Shown here: one piece after another, positions 33,658-43,574 of the stretch
How the letters are laid out: the number at the start of each line of letters is the position of its first letter
Position numbering within the stretch: the stretch's first letter is position 1
DNA from: CAVZVW01 sp963778845
Lineage (GTDB): Bacteria > Actinomycetota > Actinomycetes > Actinomycetales > Kineosporiaceae
NCBI GenBank assembly: GCA_963778845.1
Contig: CAVZVW010000004.1
Location: 337,728-401,727, forward strand
Direction: 5' to 3'
DNA: 64,000 nucleotides
The notes under the pieces: generated by a model
The model's input: only the letters and a program-made list of their open reading frames with translations
The model's database searches: none
Told to the model about the DNA's origin: nothing
Made by a program: the position numbers and the translations under genes

Positions 33658-34917
33658 ATGACCGAGGCTGCCCCCACGACCGCGACCCACACCTACGACG
33701 CGGCGGCCGTGCGCGCGCTCTACCCGGCGCTGAGCGACGGGTGGGCCTACCTCGACGGCGCGGCGGGCACCCAGGTGCCCGCCTCGGTGATCGCGGCCGA
33801 GTCGGCTGCCTACGCAGGGGGGATCGGCAACCTCGGCGGCGCGTTCGCGGCCTCGCGACGGTCGGGGGCGATCACCGACGCTGCCCGCCAGGCGCTCGCG
33901 GACCTGACCGGCGTCGACGACCCGGACGGCGTCGTCCTCGGCCCGAGCATGACTGCGCTCACCTACCGCTTCGCCGACGCCCTCGCACGCACATGGCGGC
34001 CCGGCGACGAGGTCGTGGTCACCCGGCTGGACCACGACGCGAACGTGCGCCCGTGGGTGCAGGCCGCGCACCGGGCCGGCGCCACCGTGCGGTGGGTGGA
34101 GCCCGTTCTGCCGGCCGTGGAGCTGCCCCTCGAGGCGTTCGACGGCGTGCTGGGCGAGCGCACGCGGCTGGTCGCCGTCACCGCGGCCTCGAACGTCGTC
34201 GGCACCAGGCCGGCGGTCTCCGCGATCGCCGACGCCGCGCATGCCGTGGGTGCCCTCGTCTACGTCGACGGCGTCCACGCCACGCCCCACGGGCCCGTGG
34301 ACGTCGCCGCGTTCGGCGCCGACCTGTACGCGACGAGTGCCTACAAGTGGTCCGGGCCGCACCAGGCGAGCGTTGTCGGGGCGCCGGCGCTCATGGAGAC
34401 GCTGCACCCGGACAAGCTCGCGTCGTCCCCCGAGGAGGTGCCCCACCGCTTCGAGCGCGGGACGCCGCCCTTCGCCCAGTTCGCCGGGCTCACCGCCGCG
34501 GTCGACCACCTCGCCGGCCTCGGCGCCGTCGGTGACGCGGTGGCCATGGTCGACGCCGCGGCCCCCCGCCGCCGGCGGATCCTCGCCTCGATGACGGCCG
34601 TGCAGCACTACGAGCAGGCTCTGCTGGCGCGGATGCTCGACGGGCTGGCCGCGATGGGCCACGTGGAGCGGGTGGGCCACCCGGCCCAACTCGCACCGAC
34701 GGCGTACTTCCGCGTGCGGGGTCGCACCCCCGACGCGGTCGCCGAGCACTGCGCCCGCGCGCGGGTCAACGTCTGGTCGGGCCACAACTACGCATGGGAG
34801 CTCACGGGGCTGCTGGGCATCCGGGACTCCGGGTCGGCCGTGCGAGCCAGCATCGCCTGCTACAGCCTGGCCGAGGACGTCGACCGGCTGCTCGAGGCCG
34901 TCGCCGAGCTCGGGTGA
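33658..34917 (+). CDS. Cysteine desulfurase-like PLP enzyme (TIGR01976 type)
   Basis: This 419-residue fold-type I aminotransferase-like enzyme has the PLP-binding Lys230 in TSAYKWSGPHQ, with Asp204 and His207 in VYVDGVHATPHG. It falls in the cysteine-desulfurase-like group, distinct from IscS/SufS: it lacks an obvious catalytic-Cys loop, so desulfurase activity is uncertain. No scaffold or suf genes are nearby. The ATG at 33658 matches the family N-terminus. Tandem repeats precede it. Confidence 0.85.
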   Translation: MTEAAPTTATHTYDAAAVRALYPALSDGWAYLDGAAGTQVPASVIAAESAAYAGGIGNLGGAFAASRRSGAITDAARQALADLTGVDDPDGVVLGPSMTALTYRFADALARTWRPGDEVVVTRLDHDANVRPWVQAAHRAGATVRWVEPVLPAVELPLEAFDGVLGERTRLVAVTAASNVVGTRPAVSAIADAAHAVGALVYVDGVHATPHGPVDVAAFGADLYATSAYKWSGPHQASVVGAPALMETLHPDKLASSPEEVPHRFERGTPPFAQFAGLTAAVDHLAGLGAVGDAVAMVDAAAPRRRRILASMTAVQHYEQALLARMLDGLAAMGHVERVGHPAQLAPTAYFRVRGRTPDAVAEHCARARVNVWSGHNYAWELTGLLGIRDSGSAVRASIACYSLAEDVDRLLEAVAELG

Positions 34918-34945
34918 GGCGGCCGGCCCTGCCTGTGGCCCACGG

Positions 34946-35506
34946 ATGATGGCGAAGGCATCGCGGCTGGTGGACAGTGTGTGCATGGGGCTCGCGGCGG
35001 ACCTGGGCATCACGGACTGCGGGCACTCCTGGTTCACCAGGAGCATCCGCGAGGTCGCTGCCACCCGGCTCGGCGCTGGCCTCCTGGCCCCGACGCTGCA
35101 CCACGTCGACACCCTCGTGCTGCGGGTCAGCCGGGGCAGCACCACTGTGACGGACTCCGTGGCGGGCTTCCCCACCGTGCTCCTCACCACGACGGGTGCG
35201 CGGTCGGGCCGGCCGCGGACGGTCCCCGTGGGCGGCATCCCCCAGAACGGCGACCTCGCCGTCATCGGCTCGAACTTCGGCCGCCTTCACCACCCCGGTT
35301 GGGTGCACAACCTCTCCGCCTGCCCCGACGCCCGGGTGAGCCGGCACGGCGTCAGCCGCGCGGTACGTGCCCGCGAGCTCGAGGGCGAGGAGGCCGAGCA
35401 GGTCTGGCGGCGTGCTCGCACCATGTACAAGGGGTTCCAGACCTACCCGGGCCGCACGGGCGGCCGCCAGATCAGGGTGTTCGTCCTGCAGGCCAGTGAA
35501 GGGTGA
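34946..35506 (+). CDS. Nitroreductase/quinone reductase family (F420-binding type, DUF385)
   Basis: This 186-residue split-barrel protein is related to Ddn-type deazaflavin-dependent reductases. The typical segments are LTTTGARSGRPRTVPV, GDLAVIGSNFGRLHHPGWVHNL and the C-terminal VFVLQ. Such enzymes use F420H2 to reduce quinones or nitro-compounds. The N-terminal 40 residues are longer than usual, so a start downstream of the ATG at 34946 is possible. It overlaps the following small barrel gene by a few bases at most, consistent with a two-gene unit. Confidence 0.85.
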   Translation: MMAKASRLVDSVCMGLAADLGITDCGHSWFTRSIREVAATRLGAGLLAPTLHHVDTLVLRVSRGSTTVTDSVAGFPTVLLTTTGARSGRPRTVPVGGIPQNGDLAVIGSNFGRLHHPGWVHNLSACPDARVSRHGVSRAVRARELEGEEAEQVWRRARTMYKGFQTYPGRTGGRQIRVFVLQASEG

Positions 35507-35508
35507 CC

Positions 35509-35877
35509 ATGAGCGTCAAGGTTGAGCTGGAGCGACTGCTCGAGGTCGCCTCCGGCTTCGGGACGGTCCCGATGCTGCTGACGACCGACGGGGACGGGCG
35601 CCCGCGGGCTTCCGCCGTCACGCTCACCTGGGACGGCGACGATGCGAGGGTGCGGGCGGGTCACCGGTCGGTGGCGAACGCGGCCGAGCGCGCGTTGGTG
35701 AGCCTGCTGTGGCCGGCGCCGGTGGGGGAGCGCTTCGCCCTGCTGGTCGACGGCGAGGTGATCGCCGTCGAGCCCGACCCCGCCCTGCCGGAGGGGTCGA
35801 AGGGCAAGCCCGGCGGCTACGTCACGGTGCGCGCGACGTCCGGGATCCTCCACGTGGTCGACAGGCCCCACGCCTGA
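35509..35877 (+). CDS. PNPOx-like split-barrel protein
   Basis: This 122-residue protein fits the pyridoxamine-5'-phosphate-oxidase-like fold (LLTTDGDGRPRASAVTLTW, then VRAGHRSVANAAERALV). These small barrels bind FMN, F420 or heme. The specific cofactor here is not clear. The ATG at 35509 has GAAGGG upstream; GTG 35503 is an alternative that would overlap the upstream stop. It forms a short operon with the DUF385 gene. The converging quinone reductase gene ends 17 bp away. Confidence 0.75.
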   Translation: MSVKVELERLLEVASGFGTVPMLLTTDGDGRPRASAVTLTWDGDDARVRAGHRSVANAAERALVSLLWPAPVGERFALLVDGEVIAVEPDPALPEGSKGKPGGYVTVRATSGILHVVDRPHA

Positions 35878-35893
35878 GCACCGGCCGGGCGCG

Positions 35894-36874
35894 TCAGCGA
35901 ACCCGCAGAAGCACCTTGCCGACGTGACCGGACCCCTCGACCAGGCGGTGGGCGGCTGCGGCCTCGGCGAGCGGGAGCACGGCGTGGACCACAGGGCGCA
36001 CGTCGCCGCGCTCGACCAGGGGCCACACGTGCTCGCGCACACTCGCCACGATGGTCGCCTTCTCGGCGGGCGGTCGAGCCCGCAGGGTGGTGGCGATCAC
36101 GGCGGCCCGCTTGGCGAGCAGACTGCCCAGGTCGAGCTCGGCGCGGCGCCCGCCCTGCAGGCCGATCACGACGAGCCGCCCGTTGGGCGCCAAGGCGTCG
36201 ACGTTGCGCGACAGGTACGCAGCCCCCATGTTGTCGAGGATGACGTCGGCGCCGTGACCGTCGGTCGCCTCGCGCAGGGCGGCCACGAAGTCCTGCTGGC
36301 GGTAGTCGATCAGGACCGTGGCGCCGAGGTCGGCGCAGCGGGCGAGCTTGTCGGCCGAGCCCGCCGTGACCGCGACGACGGCCCCGACGCTGCGGCCCAG
36401 CTGTGTGGCCATCGTCCCGATCCCACCCGCACCGCCGTGCACCAGCAGCACCTCGCCAGGGTGCAGGTTCGCCGCCATGAAGACGTTGCTCCAGACCGTG
36501 CACACGACCTCGGGCAGCGCGGCGGCCTCCTCCAGGGACACCCCGGCCGGAACCGGCAGGAGCTGGGCCGCCGGGACGGCGACGCGCTCGGCATAGCCCC
36601 CGCCGGACAGCAGGGCGCACGCCTGGTCGCCCAGTGCCCACCCGTGCACCTCCTCACCCACCTCGGCCACCACTCCGCTGGCCTCCAGACCGGGCCACGG
36701 CGGCGCCCCCGGCGGCGCCGGGTAGTGACCCTGCCGCTGCATGAGGTCGGCACGGTTGACGGCGGTGGCGGTGACCTCGAGCACGACCTCGCCCGGGCGT
36801 GCCCGCGGGTCGGGGACCTCCTGCAGCCGCAGCACGTCGGGCCCGCCCGCCTCGGTGATGACGACGGCCTGCAT
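35894..36874 (-). CDS. NAD(P)H:quinone oxidoreductase, zinc-type alcohol dehydrogenase family
   Basis: This 326-residue medium-chain dehydrogenase/reductase is of the quinone oxidoreductase (PIG3-like) subgroup. The N-terminal substrate domain contains TAVNRADLMQRQGHYP, and the NADPH-binding fold contains VHGGAGGIGTMATQLG. No zinc-ligand cysteines are present, as expected for quinone reductases. The ATG at 36874 has GGAGG at good spacing. The mobA gene lies upstream in the same direction. Confidence 0.92.
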   Translation of the reverse strand: MQAVVITEAGGPDVLRLQEVPDPRARPGEVVLEVTATAVNRADLMQRQGHYPAPPGAPPWPGLEASGVVAEVGEEVHGWALGDQACALLSGGGYAERVAVPAAQLLPVPAGVSLEEAAALPEVVCTVWSNVFMAANLHPGEVLLVHGGAGGIGTMATQLGRSVGAVVAVTAGSADKLARCADLGATVLIDYRQQDFVAALREATDGHGADVILDNMGAAYLSRNVDALAPNGRLVVIGLQGGRRAELDLGSLLAKRAAVIATTLRARPPAEKATIVASVREHVWPLVERGDVRPVVHAVLPLAEAAAAHRLVEGSGHVGKVLLRVR

Positions 36875-36912
36875 GGGGGTTACCTCCTGGCGTAGCGCTC
36901 GCGAGCGCGACC

Positions 36913-37558
36913 CTACGCCCGCCCGCGCGGCCACCGCTGAGCCTGGGCGAGGTCCGCGGGCGTGTCGACGTCCCACGCCTCCTTCTGCGTCACGGGTACC
37001 TCGACGACGCGCAGCCGCGCGAGGACGTCGCGCATCGAGCGGTCCCGCGAGCCGCGGGCCAGCTCCGCGGCCAGCGGGGCACGCCGGTAGGCCCCCAGCA
37101 ACGGCTGACGCCGCCCCGCGGGGTCGACCCCGACCGCTGCATCGGGCAGGGTCTCCGCGCTCGTACCACCGGTGCCTGCCGTGCCCGCCAGGGCGCTCAG
37201 CAACCGGGGGACCGCGGGCGTGGCGAAAGGCAGGTCCCCCGCCAGCACGACCACCACCTCCCTCAGCGGGTCCAGCGTGGCGCAGGCCGCCGCCAGCCCG
37301 GCGGCCGGCCCGCCGAACGGGGGATCCTCGCGCACCCAGCGCATCGGCCGCCCCGCCGCGCCCGCATCGTCGGCCGGCCCGACCACGGTGACCGCCCACT
37401 GCGGCGGCAGCCCGGAGAGCACGTGGTCGAGCAGTCGAACGCCCCCGAACGCGGGCGGCGGTCTTGTCGGCACCGAACCGGCTGGCGCGGCCGCCGGTCA
37501 GAACCACGGCACAGACGGCCGCATCCGCCCAGGGGGTCGGTGGTCGCGCTCGGCTCAC
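36913..37558 (-). pseudogene. mobA: Molybdenum cofactor guanylyltransferase (MobA-like), apparent frameshift
   Basis: MobA attaches GMP to molybdopterin. The N-terminal nucleotide-binding motif VLTGGRASRFGADK is encoded in one frame starting near GTG 37558. From AFGGVRLLDHVLSGL onward, the rest (including VVVLAGDLPFATP and DVDTPADLA) is in another frame. Removing a single base near 37450-37461 joins the two into one normal-length protein of about 214 residues. This is therefore either a sequencing error or a recent disabling mutation. The downstream frame alone would code 186 residues and lack the GTP-binding loop. Confidence 0.8.
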
Positions 37559-37733
37559 CCTCGAAGTCTGCGGTGCGCCCGGACGGGTGAACCACCCAGG
37601 GTCAGGCGTCAATGCGAGGCCGCATCCGGTCGACAGAGAACGGAGTGCCCGGGGTGGGGCGGCCCGACGCGCGCGGTCGAGGGCGTCGTCCATCGGGTTC
37701 GACGGGCCGGTGGCGAGCGAGCGGAAGGTCCAC

Positions 37734-40700
37734 ATGCTGCGGAACCTGGGTATCCGATGGAAGATCCTCGCGATCCTCGCCCTGCCGGTGCTCGTGCTGC
37801 TGCTCGCCGGCGGGGTGATCTCGTACCAGGCTCTCGCCTCAGCTCGTACCGCTTCGCAGGCCGGCGCGCTCGCCGCGGCCGGCGACGAGTTCAGCGCACT
37901 CGTCAACGCCCTGCAGACCGAGCGTCAGATCTCGGTGTCCGCGATCTCCGCTGCGGGCCGGGGCAACCCCGTCGGCGGTGACCTGGGTCGCGCCCGCGCG
38001 GCCACCGACGCCGCGTCCCGCGACTTCCGCCAGGCGGTCGCCGCTGCCCAGATCGACCAGCTCAGCGTCGAGGCCGCCTCGGCGCTGTACCGCTCCGAGC
38101 ATGGGCACGCCCGCCTGGCCACTGTCCGCAGCGGTGTCGACCGTCCGGCGACCGCGCAGTGGGCGGCGACGGCCGACCTGGTGACGAACACCTACGACCA
38201 GATCATCGACGCCTACGTGCTGCTGCCTGCGGCCATCGGCGCCACCCTGAGCGACCGCGGACAGGCCGCGCGCCTGGCCTCCTTCACCCAGCTCGCCCAG
38301 GTCGTCGAGGGGGCTATGCGCGAGCAGCTGGCCGGCGAGCGGATGATCGCCACCCACAAGGCGACAGCGGAGAACGTCCGCGATCTCACGCTCAGCATCG
38401 CCGCACAGGACCAGGCGCTCGACGAGCTTCCGGGCGACGGCGGACGCCGGCCAGGTCGCCGTCCTCGCGCGGGCCTCCAGCGACCACCGGGTGACCGAGC
38501 TCGCGCAGCTGCGTGACGCCCTTCGGGCGGCGGGGACCAGCGGCAAGATCACTGTCGACCCGACCAGGTGGCACGACGTCACCTCCACGCGCGCCCAGCA
38601 GCTCGACAACCTCGCCGGTGTCGTCGCCGACGACGCCGCCGCGAAGTCGCAGACGTTCGTCACGCGTGCACGCTGGCAGGCCGTCCTCACCCTCCTCGCG
38701 GTCGCCGCACTCGTCGCGCTGTCGGTGCTGTTCGCGCTGCTGATGTCTCGTCGCATCACGGAGCCATTGAGAGGGCTCACCGACATCGCCGGGCATGTGC
38801 GCGACGAGCTCCCCCTCGCCGTTGCTCGCATCCAGACCTCCACGGACTCGCGCAGGGTCGTCCTCCCCGAGGTCCCTGTCGGTTCCCGGGACGAGATCGG
38901 CCGGCTCGCGGCAGCATTCCGCGACGTCAACGCGACGACGGTGCAGGTCGCCCAGCAGCAGGCCGCGCTGCGCGCCTCGATCGCCGAGATGTTCGTCAAC
39001 ATCGCCCGGCGCAACCAGGTTCTGCTGTCGCGTCAGCTCGCGTTCATCGACCAGCTGGAGAGGACCGAGGAGAGCCCGGACACGCTGGACAACCTGTTCA
39101 GGCTCGACCACCTCGCCACGCGCATGCGCCGCAACGCCGAGTCGCTGCTCGTGCTGGCCGGCATCGAGGCCGGGCGGCGGTTGCGTGAGCCGATGCCGCT
39201 GTCCGACGTGATCCGCACCGCCACCAGCGAGATCGAGTACTACGACCGGGTCGCGCTCACGCTGGAGGTCGACCCGCCGGTGGTGGCTCACCTGGCGCTG
39301 GCAACCGCCCACCTGGTCGCCGAGCTCGTGGAGAACGCCACTGTGTTCTCCGACCCCGGCAACCTCGTGCGGGTCTCGGCCGCGCTGGTGCCCGGCGGGG
39401 TCAGGGTCCGGATCGCCGACGAGGGCCTGGGGATGAGCCACGCCGAGCTCGCCGACGCCAACGCCCGCCTGTGCGACCCGCCCTTCGGCGAGATCGTCGG
39501 TACTCAGCGGCTGGGGTTCTTCGTCGTCGGCCGCCTCGCCAAGCGCCTGGACGCCACGGTGCGCCTGGTCCCGGGTGACCTGCGCGGCACGGTGGCCGTC
39601 GTCGACCTCCCTCCGTCGCTGTTCGTGAGCGGGTCGGTCCCCGACGTTCGCTTCGAGGACCACCCGACCGACAGCGCCGACCTCGTGATGGCGCTGCACC
39701 CCGCCGACCGACTCGTCGCGGCAGAGCTCGCCGTCGTGCTCGACCCTGTGTCACCGGACGCCGCTGCGCAGCCGGACGTCGCTGCGCGGCGGGAGATCGC
39801 CTCCGCCGGTGACGTCGAGGAGCTCTCCGACAGCCCGGTCGTCCGGGACGTCGACCAGCCGGCTCCGGACGCCGACCAGCCTGCTCCGGACGTCGACTCG
39901 CCGGTCCCCGTGGCCGCGCTGGCGCTGGTGCCCCGACTTCGTCGGCTCCTGCCGCGACGTCGTCGCGGGTTGCCCCATCGCGTTGTCCCGGACGGGCCGA
40001 TCGGCGGGATGCCGGCCCCCGGTGTGCTGGAGGCGGCGCTCGCGGCCTCCGTCGCGGACCTCGTCGAGGCGCCTGTGATGCGGCTCGAGCCACCGGACCC
40101 GGTGGTCGACACCGAACCGGTCGAAGCCGCAGCCGACAGCCCGGACCCGACCAACCTCGACGCAGTCGTGGTCTGGGACGAGATGGCCAGGCTCGACCTC
40201 GAGCTGGGCAGCGACATCGATGCATCCGCCAGGGGCGCTCAGCCGACGTGGGAGCAGGTCCTCAGCGTCGGCAGCGACGCGGCGTGGCCTACGCACCTCG
40301 GAGCCCACGGCCGCCACGCGGTCATCGGCCCTGAGCCGGAAGCCGAGCTGGTGCCCGAGCTGGAAGCCGAGCTGGTGCCCGAGCTGGAAGCCGAGCTGGT
40401 GCCCGAGCCGGAAGCCGAGCTGGTGCCCGAGCCGGAAGCCGAGCTGGTGCCGAAGCCTGAGCCCGAGCCGGAAGCCGCGCTGGTGCCCGAGCCGGAAGCC
40501 GAGCCTGAGCCCGAGCCGGAAGCCGCGCTGGTGCCCGAGCCGGAAGCCGAGCTGGTGCCCGAGCCGGAAGCCGAGCTGGTGCCCGAGCCGGAAGCCGAGC
40601 TGGTGCCGGAGCCTGAGCCCGAGCCGGAAGCCGAGCTGGTGCCCGAGCCGGAAGCCGAGCTGGTGCCGGAGCCTGAGCAGGAGCTGGAGCCGCCGGCCGA

Positions 40701-41676
40701 GGTGGCGCCGGAGCCCGAGCCGCAGGCCGTGGTCGTCGCCGAGGATGCGGGAGCGGCGGCGACCTCCAGCCTCTTCGCCGGCTTCCGGGCTCGTCGCGAC
40801 ATGGCCACGCCCGCGGCGCCCACGGTCGGCGGCTGGGCGGCGTCCCCGGCTGTCCCCTCGATCCCCGCGCCTCGCAGCGCTGCGGCGGCCGCCTACGCCG
40901 AGCTGGCCGCGGCGGCCGCGGCCTCGCAGGCAGCACTGCGCTCGGCCGCCCCTGGGCAGACGACTCCCGAGCCGGTTGAGCCGGCACCGGTGTACGAGGA
41001 GCCCTACGTCGCGCATCCGATGGCCGTCACGATGGACGTGCTCCCGGCGCGCCACCCACACCGCCCGGCGTTCCGGCTCACCCGCAAGCCCAAGCTGCTG
41101 CCGCCGACCACGCCGTACCTCAACGAGCAGCCGGCCGGCCGCGCCGGCGGCTGGGGGCATCACCACGGCGACGCCGCCGAGCCCGGCCACGGTGGGCCCT
41201 CGCCCGCCGCGGAGCCGGTGCACGAGGGGCACTCGCCCGCCTGGCCCGATGCGTGGGCCGACACGTGGTCGGACCTTCGGGAGCCCGGCCCGGGCGGCCT
41301 CGGGTCCGCCCTCGGCCCGGCCGAGAACGAGCCGCTGACACCCGCGGAGACGGAGCGGCGCCGTTCCGCCCTTGCCTCGGAGGCGCTGACCGAGCTCAGC
41401 CGGCTGTCGTCCTACCGCCCGGAGGCGGTGGAGAGCACGGCACCGACCCGGCTGGTGCGCCGAACCCCGGCGGCCACCCCGGCGGGGCACGTGGAACCGG
41501 CGTCGCCGCAGCCGACGACGCATCGGTCCCGCACGGCGACAGAGGTGCGCTCGATGCTCGCGGGTTTCCACGCGGGTGTGGAACGCGGGCGCACGTCCAA
41601 GCCGGCACAACCACCGGTCGGCAAACCCCCTCCCGGGGGTGCCGACAACCGCGCAGCACCGCAGAACCCCGGCTGA
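37734..41676 (+). pseudogene. cvnA: Conservon nitrate/nitrite-sensor-type histidine kinase CvnA, apparent frameshift
   Basis: The sensor of the conservon has a first membrane helix (about residues 8-30), an extracellular NIT sensing domain, a second helix (LLAVAALVALSVLFALLMS) and HAMP. A dimerisation region (RRNQVLLSRQLAFIDQLE) and a HATPase domain (LVAELVENATVFSDPGN, GLGMS) follow. After that come about 700 residues of Pro/Glu/Ala-rich sequence, including a Glu-Pro-Glu-Ala tandem array (40330-40680). The frame breaks near 38425-38432: the upstream part ends out of frame, and the other frame continues with FRATADAGQV. A one-base correction gives about 1313 residues. GGAAGG precedes the ATG. 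Confidence 0.85.
40330..40690 (+). repeat. In-frame repeats coding Pro-Glu-Ala-Glu-Leu-Val units
   Basis: A 24-bp DNA unit coding PEAELVPE is repeated with variants roughly 14 times inside the cytoplasmic tail of cvnA. Interruptions read PEPEPEAALVPEPE. It encodes a stiff, very acidic linker. High identity between units shows recent expansion and makes assembly length uncertain. Confidence 0.92.
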
Positions 41677-41739
41677 CGGGCTACGGCCCATCTCAGGCAG
41701 ACCCCGTTGACCCGTACCGCCCGACCGGAGGACCAGACC

Positions 41740-42192
41740 GTGACCTCGATGAGCCCAGAGGCGACCAACTTCAACTGGTTGCTGGACAACTTCGTCAAGA
41801 GCGTGCCCGGCGTCACGCACACCTTGGTCGTCTCGGCCGACGGTCTGCTGATGGCGATGTCGGACGAGCTGGACCGCACTGCCGGCGACCAGCTCTCCGC
41901 GATCGTGGCCGGCATGTCGAGCCTGACCCGGGGCGCGGCCCGTCAGCTGCGCAGCGGCGAGGTGCGCCAGTCCATCGTCGAGATGGACACGCTGTTCCTG
42001 TTTCTCATGAGCGTGTCCGACGGGTCGGTGCTGGCCGTCGTGGCCGACGCCTCCTGCGACGTCGGCCTGGTCGGCTACGAGATGGCCCTGCTCGTGAGCC
42101 GCACCGAACCGACCCTGAGCCCCCAGCTGATCTCCGAGATGCGTTCGCGACTTCCGCTGGCCGGTCCCACCCGCGCAACCGTCATGGGCTGA
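41740..42192 (+). CDS. cvnB: Roadblock/LC7 protein CvnB of the conservon
   Basis: This 150-residue roadblock/LC7-domain protein is recognised by NFNWLLDNFVKSVPGVTHTL, SADGLLMAMS and AGMSSLTRGAARQL. CvnB works with CvnD as a bacterial counterpart of GTPase-regulating roadblock proteins at the membrane complex. The GTG at 41740 with GGAGGAC upstream is preferred over TTG 41707. It is followed by cvnC after 33 bp. Confidence 0.93.
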   Translation: MTSMSPEATNFNWLLDNFVKSVPGVTHTLVVSADGLLMAMSDELDRTAGDQLSAIVAGMSSLTRGAARQLRSGEVRQSIVEMDTLFLFLMSVSDGSVLAVVADASCDVGLVGYEMALLVSRTEPTLSPQLISEMRSRLPLAGPTRATVMG

Positions 42193-42225
42193 GTGCTCGC
42201 AACCAGGTGATGGGGTGATGCCGAG

Positions 42226-42633
42226 ATGACCATTCCCCGCCGGGGATCGCACGCGGACGACACGGACCGCGTGCGCGAGGGCTTCGACGAGGCCGCTTAC
42301 GTACGCCCGTACACGGTCACGGGCGGCCGGACCCGGCCGACGTCCGACGCCCTGCCGATCGAGGCGCTCGTGCAGTCCTCGGGCTCGCCCGATCCTTCGC
42401 ACACCCCGGAGATGCGGCGCATCCTCGAGCTGACGACCGGGGAGTACCTGTCGATCGCCGAGCTCTCGGCGCACATGCATCTGCCCATCGGCGTGGTCCG
42501 CGTGCTCGTCGGCGACCTCGCCGACGCCAAGCTCGTGAGCGTCCACGGCGTCACCAGCACCGACTCCGCGTACAACCCCGCGACCACGCTCAGCGTCCTG
42601 GAGAGTGTTCTCAATGGCATATCCGCGCTCTGA
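42226..42633 (+). CDS. cvnC: DUF742 protein CvnC of the conservon
   Basis: This 135-residue protein has the winged-helix-like DUF742 core: RPYTVTGGRTRP, then LSIAELSAHMHLPIGVVRVLVGDL and a short C-terminal helix. CvnC is the third member of conservons and is thought to bridge the kinase and the GTPase. It overlaps the start of cvnD by 20 bp. Confidence 0.94.
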   Translation: MTIPRRGSHADDTDRVREGFDEAAYVRPYTVTGGRTRPTSDALPIEALVQSSGSPDPSHTPEMRRILELTTGEYLSIAELSAHMHLPIGVVRVLVGDLADAKLVSVHGVTSTDSAYNPATTLSVLESVLNGISAL

Positions 42634-43240
42634 CGTCACCGCGGCCACCGTCGCGGCACCGGGCGCCGTCGTGCCCGTACCGTTGCACCAGGCCGCGCCG
42701 ACCGTCGTCAAGATCGTCGTTGCCGGCGGGTTCGCGGTCGGGAAGACGACCTTCATCGGGTCGATCTCCGACATCGAGCCGCTGTCGACCGAGGCCGCCA
42801 TGACCGAGCACAGCATCGGTGTCGACGACGTCGGCCGGCGCTCGGACAAGACCACCACGACCGTGGCCATGGACTTCGGCCGCATCGCGCTGCCGGGCAA
42901 CCTGTGGCTCTACCTGTTCGGCACGCCGGGTCAGGACCGCTTCCTGTTCATGTGGGACGACCTGGTGCGTGGCGCGATCGGCGCCGTCGTCCTGGTCGAC
43001 ACCGACCGCCTCGACCAGTGCTTCGCGGCGGTGGACTACTTCGAGGTCCGACGCATCCCGTTCGTCGTCGGCATCAACTGCTTCGACGGGGTCGCCCGCC
43101 ACCAGATCGACGACGTGCGCGACGCCCTGGCCATCTCCGCGGACGTCCCCATGATCTACACCGACGCCCGCTCCCGGGCGGCGACGAAGCAGGCGCTGAT
43201 CACGCTGGTCCAGCACGCCATGAGCAGCATCACCGGCTGA
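42614..43240 (+). CDS. cvnD: Small Ras-like GTPase CvnD of the conservon
   Basis: This 208-residue GTP-binding protein has a P-loop GGFAVGKTT, a switch region TTTTVAMDFGRI, the G3-like motif LFGTPGQDRF and the base-recognition segment GINCFDG. It is the GTPase output of the conservon, which in Streptomyces modulates development and antibiotic production. The real ATG is at 42614 inside cvnC. Two small hairpins after the gene (43378-43395 and CGCGC-TTT-GCGCG just after) likely terminate the operon. Confidence 0.95.
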   Translation: MAYPRSDVTAATVAAPGAVVPVPLHQAAPTVVKIVVAGGFAVGKTTFIGSISDIEPLSTEAAMTEHSIGVDDVGRRSDKTTTTVAMDFGRIALPGNLWLYLFGTPGQDRFLFMWDDLVRGAIGAVVLVDTDRLDQCFAAVDYFEVRRIPFVVGINCFDGVARHQIDDVRDALAISADVPMIYTDARSRAATKQALITLVQHAMSSITG

Positions 43241-43377
43241 TCGCCGCCCCCGGCACGGTCGCTCACCGGCTGGTCGCGCCCCGGCGCTCGCGTCGCTGCG
43301 CGGCGGCACCTCGTCCGGCAAAGTCGTGTGGCTTGGCGCAGGCCACCCGCGCGCCGTCCACGAAGTCGCAGGTCGCA

Positions 43378-43395
43378 GGCGCCCCTTGGGGCGCC
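43378..43395 (+). terminator. Terminator-like palindrome after conservon
   Basis: GGCGCCCC and GGGGCGCC form a perfect 8-bp stem with a TT loop, followed by TTT and a second short hairpin. The gap 43241-43574 otherwise holds the promoter region of the sugar transporter operon and no gene. Confidence 0.75.
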
Positions 43396-43500
43396 TTTAG
43401 CGCGCTTTGCGCGGTTTCACGGCCCCTAGCAGTCGCCGGTGACGGGCATGTGACCCAATCGTTACCGCTCTGGTGTCTCTCATCTGTTGCGGGCTCACCA

Positions 43501-43515
43501 CCGAAAGCGTTTACA
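43501..43515 (+). promoter_or_regulatory. LacI-family-type operator in front of the sugar ABC operon
   Basis: CCGAAAGCGTTTACA contains the AAAGCGTTT near-palindrome with the central CG that is typical of LacI-family operators. It lies 60 bp before the start codon of the solute-binding protein. No LacI gene is in the window, so the repressor must act in trans. A strong ribosome binding site (GGGAGGAAAG) is just before the ATG. Confidence 0.55.
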
Positions 43516-43574
43516 TCCTCTCAACGCATGCCTGGCGACAGACCAGGTCGTCGTGAGGACCGGGAGGAAAGTCC

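Noticed and set aside
39751..42900. 1049-codon open frame on the minus strand across cvnA-cvnD
   Set aside because: Antisense to the well-conserved conservon; it arises from the high-GC and repeat composition.
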